From contig JAADHD010000082.1 in NCBI GenBank assembly GCA_013152075.1, positions 1 to 9,995 on the forward strand: a stretch of 9,995 nucleotides of DNA. The letters are read 5' to 3'. The notes under the pieces are model-generated. The model was not told the DNA's origin. It ran no database searches and was given only the letters and a program-made list of their open reading frames with translations. A program made the translations under genes and the position numbers. Shown here in pieces: positions 6,296-9,995 of the stretch. Every line of letters starts with the position of its first letter. The first letter of the stretch is position 1. Source of the stretch: Verrucomicrobiota bacterium (GTDB taxonomy: Bacteria; Verrucomicrobiota; Verrucomicrobiia; Verrucomicrobiales; DEV007).

Positions 6296-7324
6296 ATGAA
6301 AAAATTCACCATCCTCACAACGGCGTCCGTCGCCTTTGCTTCAATCACCTTGTTCCTCCTCACAAGCCTACAAATATTAGCGGCCGACGAAGGTGTTAAA
6401 ATCACGGATGGCGACGGCAAACTTCGCATCGAGCTGGATGGTAAACTTTTCACCGAATACCTCTACAACAGCGGTAAATCAGATTTCTTTCCTATTTTCT
6501 ATCCTGTTCTGGGGCCAGGCGAGGTGCTCATGACTCGCGACTACCCGATGAAAAAACGGAAGGGCGAAAGCAGTGACCACCCTCACCACCGTTCATTATG
6601 GTTTGGTCATCATGATATCAACGGCGTCGACTTCTGGGCAGTGGTGACGAACAACAAACAGCCACTCGGCAAAACAGTTCACCAGAAATTCACCGAGCTC
6701 AAAAGCGGCAAGGACTCCGGGGGGTTTACCAGCGAAAACAACTACGTTGGTCCCGACGGTAAAGTCATCCTCACCGACGAACGCACCATCGTGATTCACA
6801 AACGCGATCCGGAAACCGATGCCCGCATACTAGATTTCACTATCAAATTTAAAGCTTCCCACGGCAAAGTGGTGTTCGGTGATAACAAAGACGGTTGCAT
6901 GGCGATTCGCCTGCACCCCTCCATGCGTGTCAGTCAACAACGCAAGGATGTCGAAAACCCCATCAAAGCAGAAGGACATATCCTCAACAGCGAAGGTGTG
7001 CGCGACAAACCCGCTTGGGGGAAACGCGCCAAGTGGGTAGATATGACCGGCCCCGTCGACGGTAAAGCTGTCGGAGTATCCATCTTTGATCATCCCTCTA
7101 ACCTGCGTCACCCTACCTGGTGGCACGCCCGCGACTACGGCCTAGTTTCTGCCAACCCTTTTGGCAAACATCACTTTGAAGGTCTAAAAGACCAACCTAA
7201 AGCAGGGAATTACACCCTTGAAGACGGCAAAACCCTGACTCTCCGCTACCGCTTCTATTTTCACCGCGGCGACGAAAAACAGGGAAAGGTCGCCGAACAC
7301 TACGAAGCGTTCAGCAAAGAATAA
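6296..7324 (+). CDS. Secreted DUF6807 ('PmoA-like') family protein
   Basis: 342 residues with an N-terminal export signal (MKKFTILTTASVAFASITLF..., cleavage near LQILAA, residue 30). It belongs to the DUF6807 family, often mislabelled 'methane oxygenase PmoA'; it is not a methane monooxygenase subunit. Family features visible: EYLYNSGKSDFFPIFYPVLGP (about 54-74), the invariant-looking SDHPHHRSLWFGHHDINGVDFW stretch (93-114), RLHPSMRVS (205-213), KRAKWVDMTGPVDGKAVGVSIFDHP (243-267), and WWHARDYGLVSANPFGKHHF (275-294). The His/Asp-rich first block looks like a metal or sugar site, and the fold is probably a beta-sandwich, but the reaction is not known to me. Members usually sit in carbohydrate-use clusters of Planctomycetes, Verrucomicrobia and Bacteroidetes. 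No Shine-Dalgarno precedes the ATG. Its stop TAA is directly followed by the next gene's first possible GTG. Confidence 0.9.
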   Translation: MKKFTILTTASVAFASITLFLLTSLQILAADEGVKITDGDGKLRIELDGKLFTEYLYNSGKSDFFPIFYPVLGPGEVLMTRDYPMKKRKGESSDHPHHRSLWFGHHDINGVDFWAVVTNNKQPLGKTVHQKFTELKSGKDSGGFTSENNYVGPDGKVILTDERTIVIHKRDPETDARILDFTIKFKASHGKVVFGDNKDGCMAIRLHPSMRVSQQRKDVENPIKAEGHILNSEGVRDKPAWGKRAKWVDMTGPVDGKAVGVSIFDHPSNLRHPTWWHARDYGLVSANPFGKHHFEGLKDQPKAGNYTLEDGKTLTLRYRFYFHRGDEKQGKVAEHYEAFSKE

Positions 7325-7783
7325 GTGGCCATCATTGGGACTAGCATCGCCTTTCTCCCGGTGATCAAGGAGTGGATGCACGAGCACGAGGCCTTCCTTG
7401 CCTGGATGGTGTCGATTTCTGTCGCCATGTTTGTCCTGTCTCTGCTCGTCACTCCCTTTATAGTCATTCGCATGGGCGAGGATTATTTCCTCGAGCACCG
7501 AGAGGCTCCTGAAGAAAGCTTCAAAGGGCAACATCCCATTCTTCGTCTGACCTCCATGGCCCTGAAGAACCTGTTGGGTTTTATTCTCGTTATAGCTGGA
7601 ATCGCCATGCTCGCACTCCCCGGTCAAGGCTTGCTCACCATTTTCATGGGGCTGATGCTGATGAATTTTCCCGGTAAGCGCGCCCTCGAACTGCGGATCA
7701 TTCGCATCCCCAGCATCCTCAAAAGCGTCAACTGGATCCGCGCCAAGGCAGACCATCCGCCGCTCAAGCTACCGGCCCGATAA
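7325..7783 (+). CDS. Small PGPGW-type transmembrane protein
   Basis: Up to 152 residues. Hydrophobic segments lie at about 24-49 (AFLAWMVSISVAMFVLSLLV...) and about 84-114, the latter holding 'IAGIAMLALPGQGLLTIFMGLMLMNFPGK', a variant of the PGPGW motif (LPGQG in place of PGPGW). The basic 'LELRIIRIPSILKSVNWIRAKA' tail then stays in the cytoplasm. Family function unknown. The start is uncertain: GTG at 7325 abuts the upstream TAA and is the longest choice; GTG at 7361 and ATG at 7376 (residue 18, preceded by AAGGAG only 3 bases away) would give a length and start closer to what I recall for relatives, about 135-140 residues. Probably co-transcribed with the DUF6807 gene. Its stop is one base away from the stop of the convergent rlpA-like gene. 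Confidence 0.8.
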   Translation: MAIIGTSIAFLPVIKEWMHEHEAFLAWMVSISVAMFVLSLLVTPFIVIRMGEDYFLEHREAPEESFKGQHPILRLTSMALKNLLGFILVIAGIAMLALPGQGLLTIFMGLMLMNFPGKRALELRIIRIPSILKSVNWIRAKADHPPLKLPAR

Positions 7784-7784
7784 A

Positions 7785-8270
7785 TTATCGACTTCTCCGG
7801 TGCTTGCCATCACCGACCGACAACACCTCCAGTCGAACCCTCGTGAGGCCTTGTTCCGTAAAACGTAAACGTCTGGCAACTTTTGGAGTCACATCCAAAA
7901 CGCGATTACCAACAAAAGGGCCGCGATCATTCAGACGAATCACCACCGAACGCCCATTCGCCAGATTGGTCACCCTGACCTTACAAGGTAAAGGCAACGT
8001 TTTGTGCGCACCCGCCAGAGAGTGTGGTCGATAGGTTTCGCCCAAGGCAGTCGTTCCACGATGCAATCCCAACCACTTGCGCTCATCATACCATGAGGCC
8101 ACCCCCTCCTCACTGTGAACCAGAGCCGCCTCGATTGACATGGGATGATAATGCTGCCCGCGAACCTTGTAAGGGCGCATCTTGTAGCCGTGATACCCTG
8201 CCGAACCACATGCGTTAAATAACAACAATGAGATACAAATCACTACCAGGCGCCCTATTTTTTCCTGCAT
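7785..8270 (-). CDS. rlpA: RlpA-like septal ring lytic transglycosylase lipoprotein
   Basis: 161 residues from the ATG at 8270; a GTG directly before it (8273) is in frame but less likely. An N-terminal hydrophobic stretch ends LLLFNAC, a plausible lipobox with lipidated Cys21. The rest is one double-psi beta-barrel domain: YKVRGQHYHPM (about 34-44), GVASWYDE, TTALGETY, AHKTLPLPCKVRVTNLANG, VIRLNDRGPFVGNRVLDV (to about 127) and a C-terminal GLTRVRLEV. In Pseudomonas RlpA, the catalytic Glu and Asp of the '.A.GE.Y' and 'NDRGPF' motifs cut glycan strands lacking stem peptides; both are conserved here (E78, D115). It stops right after the barrel, so the C-terminal SPOR domain of classical RlpA is absent and septal targeting must differ, if it occurs. 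It is divergent from msrB across 133 bases. Confidence 0.92.
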   Translation of the reverse strand: MQEKIGRLVVICISLLLFNACGSAGYHGYKMRPYKVRGQHYHPMSIEAALVHSEEGVASWYDERKWLGLHRGTTALGETYRPHSLAGAHKTLPLPCKVRVTNLANGRSVVIRLNDRGPFVGNRVLDVTPKVARRLRFTEQGLTRVRLEVLSVGDGKHRRSR

Positions 8271-8280
8271 CACTTCATCT

Positions 8281-8309
8281 TAAATACACAATTTTTCCAA
8301 TAAACTCAA
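8281..8309 (-). promoter_or_regulatory. Candidate promoter for the rlpA-like gene
   Basis: On the minus strand, TTGAGT (8304-8309) and TATTTA (8281-8286) are 17 bases apart; matches are 4/6 and 3/6. Transcription would begin about 8275, only a few bases before the start codon. Prediction by eye. Confidence 0.25.
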
Positions 8310-8356
8310 GAATAAGGCTGACATTTTCGATCCATTCACAATCTCAAAAAGGGGCT

Positions 8357-8385
8357 TTGAAATTCCGCTCAATTGCACTTAATTT
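8357..8385 (+). promoter_or_regulatory. Candidate promoter for the msrB gene
   Basis: TTGAAA (8357-8362, 5/6 to TTGACA) and TAATTT (8380-8385, 3/6 to TATAAT) are 17 bases apart in the intergenic region between divergent genes. The start would be near 8392, leaving a leader of about 12 bases without a Shine-Dalgarno. Confidence 0.35.
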
Positions 8386-8403
8386 GACCAAAATACTCAA
8401 TTC

Positions 8404-9075
8404 ATGAAAGCACTACCCACCATTACCCTGATCGCTAGCACTACTTTTCTATTTGTCGCCTGTGAACAAAAAACCGCTCCTACAGAGCCAACCGCTCAAC
8501 CAAAAGGATCCGGCAGCCAAATGCCAAAAGGTTCAGGCTCACAAATGCCCCCACCTGAAAAAAAGGTTGATGACAAATCGGCGAGTGCCACACCTGACAG
8601 CCCACCGGCCGACGGCACCAAGTCTGACTCTACTTTCAATCGGCCCAGCAAGGAAGAACTCAAAAAATCCCTGAGCCCTATGCAATATAAGGTTGCGGTT
8701 GAAAGCGGAACCGAACCGCCTCGTGCCAATGAATACTGGAACAACAAAAAAGCCGGCATTTATGTCGACATCATTTCTGGAAAGGCCTTGTTTGCCTCAA
8801 CGAGCAAATTCAAATCCGGAACAGGCTGGCCCAGTTTTTTCGAACCTATCGACAAAGCCGAGGTAGTGGAAATCGTCGACAGCAGCCTCGGCATGACTCG
8901 CACCGAAGTCCGCTCGAAAACCGGTGACACCCATCTTGGCCACTTGTTTCCTGACGGCCCTCAACCCACCGGGCTCCGTTATTGCATCAACTCAGCCTCT
9001 CTACGCTTTGTCCCCGCAGATAAGCTGAAAGAAGAAGGCTTGGAGCAGTACGCCAAACTGTTCACCAAAGAATAA
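8404..9075 (+). CDS. msrB: Lipoprotein peptide-methionine (R)-S-oxide reductase (MsrB)
   Basis: 223 residues. MsrB reduces the R form of methionine sulfoxide in proteins; the lipobox FLFVAC (Cys20) places this one on the periplasmic face of a membrane. Residues 21-80 form a Pro/Gly/Ser/Lys linker with an exact tandem PKGSGSQM repeat (33-48). The SelR/MsrB domain spans about 85-205: YWNNKKAGIYVDIISGKALF, KFKSGTGWPSFFEP (135-148), GMTRTEVRSKTGDTHLGHLFPDGP (163-185) and RYCINSASLRF with catalytic Cys194. The two CxxC zinc pairs of classical MsrB are absent (e.g. RSKTGD where RCxxC is usual), and the common resolving Cys in SGCGWPSF is Thr140, so Cys194 is the only Cys in the mature domain. This matches zinc-free MsrB forms seen in MsrA-MsrB fusions. 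No msrA is visible nearby. The ATG lacks a ribosome-binding site but fits the signal sequence. Confidence 0.95.
   Translation: MKALPTITLIASTTFLFVACEQKTAPTEPTAQPKGSGSQMPKGSGSQMPPPEKKVDDKSASATPDSPPADGTKSDSTFNRPSKEELKKSLSPMQYKVAVESGTEPPRANEYWNNKKAGIYVDIISGKALFASTSKFKSGTGWPSFFEPIDKAEVVEIVDSSLGMTRTEVRSKTGDTHLGHLFPDGPQPTGLRYCINSASLRFVPADKLKEEGLEQYAKLFTKE
8500..8547 (+). repeat. Two tandem 24-base units in the MsrB linker
   Basis: Units 8500-8523 and 8524-8547 both encode PKGSGSQM. They differ at 5 of 24 bases, all silent. The units follow the lipobox and lie in the tether between membrane anchor and enzyme. Confidence 0.9.
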
Positions 9076-9098
9076 TCACCCCTGTTGCTTTGCGGAAA

Positions 9099-9719
9099 TT
9101 ACCCGCCTGCACCCGCTACCCCCACCGCAGCCGGAATCGGTTGGGCAACCCAGGTTTTGGTTTTTCTGCTCCAGGCAAGCACCTTGTTCTCGCCCATCGC
9201 ACAAAAGGTTCCCTGGGAAACTGCAAGCGACCTTCCCCCTCGCAGGTTTTCCTGATGCCATGATTGAGTGCCCACATCCCACACCGCCGCAGATCCGCTC
9301 CCTATCGCGCAAAAACTTCCCTGAGAGCTGATCACCTGCCGGGCTCCAGCTAAATTTTGATAATCCCAATCCTGCTTTTTCTCGCTCCATACCGCCGCCG
9401 AAGCATTGCCCAAGGCGCAAAAATTTCCATCCGATTCAATAATTCGAGAACCTCCGGCAAGTCTGGCCGTGATCCACTTGCCTGACTTATGGCTGAATAC
9501 CGCCGCGTTGGTTGTTCCCACCACACCTACATTTTTCCCACGGGACAGAATGCGATCAAAATCCGCCACCATCTGGGCGAACTGAGCTTCCAGATTTGCA
9601 TTGGCTGATTGAGCCCTAAGCTCCTCGACAGGTAATAATGAACGCCCACTTATATACCAGGCGGCAGCAAAACCGAGGATGAAAACAAACAGGAAACGAG
9701 TGGATTGAGAATTTTTCAT
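9099..9719 (-). CDS. Membrane-anchored protein made of 36-residue Trp/Cys repeats
   Basis: 206 residues, family not recognised. The N-terminal helix (RFLFVFILGFAAAWYI, about 8-23) is an uncleaved anchor or signal. A helical segment follows (VEELRAQSANANLEAQFAQMVADFDRIL, about 31-58). The rest is repetitive: three units of exactly 36 residues at 70-105, 106-141 and 142-177, plus a half unit at 178-195, each of the form 'AAVWS....W....LAG.R...S.G.FCA.G'. A degenerate half unit (RILSRGKNVGVVGT) precedes them. Conserved W/F, W, G and an FCA Cys in each unit suggest beta-strand pairs, as in a small propeller or solenoid. Three to four blades are few for a closed propeller, so the protein may assemble as an oligomer. 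The tail is Gly/Ala-rich (VGVAGAGG). No Shine-Dalgarno; convergent with msrB across 23 bases. Confidence 0.8.
   Translation of the reverse strand: MKNSQSTRFLFVFILGFAAAWYISGRSLLPVEELRAQSANANLEAQFAQMVADFDRILSRGKNVGVVGTTNAAVFSHKSGKWITARLAGGSRIIESDGNFCALGNASAAVWSEKKQDWDYQNLAGARQVISSQGSFCAIGSGSAAVWDVGTQSWHQENLRGGRSLAVSQGTFCAMGENKVLAWSRKTKTWVAQPIPAAVGVAGAGG
9135..9512 (-). repeat. Array of 108-base coding repeats (3.5 units)
   Basis: Codons 70-177 of the gene form three 108-base units, followed by 54 bases of a fourth. At protein level the units share AAV[WF]S, a second W, LAG or LRG, and the GxFCAxG block. The DNA has diverged more than the protein. Confidence 0.8.
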
Positions 9720-9995
9720 AAGATGATTTGGTAAAAATAAACTACCCCACCTCTATCATTCCTGCTTCACTCGGGCGATAAAAAAAATCAAAATTGAAGC
9801 GATGCAGTGTAAGACAAAAGTGACGCCATAGGTGCAACATTGTTTCGCCAGCATACACCCCACTTTCTCTCCTCTTATTCGCGTTTATTCGCGTCCATCT
9901 AGACCGCCGTAGCTTTAGCGTAGGAGGTTAGCGGTTCTCCCCTTCATTTTTGACCCACTCTCACGCCATCATCCCCGGCACCACATTCCCTGCCA
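9720..9995. other. Right-edge region with no supported gene
   Basis: 276 bases upstream of the 36-residue repeat protein gene. It should hold that gene's promoter, but I could not place one with confidence. The only clear structure is the second copy of the dispersed repeat. In the last 35 bases, one minus-strand frame is open from the edge to a TGA at 9961-9963 (reading ...AGNVVPGMMA), which could be the very end of a gene beyond the window, but this is too short to support. Confidence 0.5.
9873..9939 (-). repeat. Dispersed extragenic repeat, copy 2, with a 32-base insert
   Basis: On the minus strand, 9873-9898 is identical to the 26-base core at 469-494. The shared 9-mer GAGAACCGC (9931-9939) stands before it as in copy 1, but separated by an extra segment rich in TACGCTAAAG/CTACGGCGG words (9899-9930). 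Such words (CCGTAGCTTTAGCGTAGG on the plus strand) look like a second extragenic repeat family fused to the first. It is noncoding in all frames examined and lies between genes. Confidence 0.7.

Noticed and set aside
6296..7324. Particulate methane monooxygenase subunit (PmoA) label
   Set aside because: The protein is secreted, soluble-looking and matches DUF6807; it lacks the membrane helices of true PmoA.
9961..9995. Minus-strand frame open from the right edge to TGA, reading AGNVVPGMMA
   Set aside because: Only ten codons are visible; it may be a gene end but length gives no support.

Overview
The window looks like a chromosomal segment of a Gram-negative, marine or soil member of the PVC group, most likely Verrucomicrobiota. 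This is inferred from gene content: LpxK (lipid A synthesis), a DUF3500 protein, a secreted PQQ-type beta-propeller with the WARFRGPNGTGIS start typical of Planctomycetes/Verrucomicrobia, a DUF6807 ('PmoA-like') protein, lipobox lipoproteins and RlpA. Base composition is about 50% G+C, except for one gene next to a tRNA. Only one gene has a classic Shine-Dalgarno site.

Layout from left to right. The 3' end of lpxK (1-426, +) converges on a DUF3500 gene (-) whose 3' end appears frameshifted; a dispersed repeat sits between them. A tRNA-Gln(CUG) gene (1704-1777, +) follows, then a small A+T-rich secreted protein gene (+). A two-gene minus-strand unit comes next: a DUF4190/pseudopilin-like membrane protein (upstream) and a secreted PQQ-like propeller. 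The DUF4190 gene carries an in-frame run of 12 G. Divergent from it is a plus-strand cluster: secreted alpha/beta-hydrolase esterase, cytoplasmic metallophosphoesterase (4 nt apart), secreted DUF6807 protein, and a small PGPGW-type membrane protein that directly abuts the DUF6807 gene. This cluster runs tail to tail, with a 1-nt gap, into an RlpA-like lipoprotein (-). Divergent from rlpA is a lipoprotein MsrB (+), which converges on a membrane-anchored protein built of 36-residue repeats (-). The last 276 bases have no gene I can support but hold a second, inverted copy of the dispersed repeat.

How the genes fit together: most products are exported or envelope-located (lipid A kinase, RlpA, lipoprotein MsrB, secreted propeller, esterase and DUF6807). 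The esterase and DUF6807 pair could act on carbohydrate-derived material, but that is inference. I see no CRISPR array, transposase, integrase, phage gene or recognisable defence or biosynthetic system. The best leads are the G12 tract, the DUF3500 frameshift, the 36-residue repeat protein, the unusual MsrB and the dispersed repeat.
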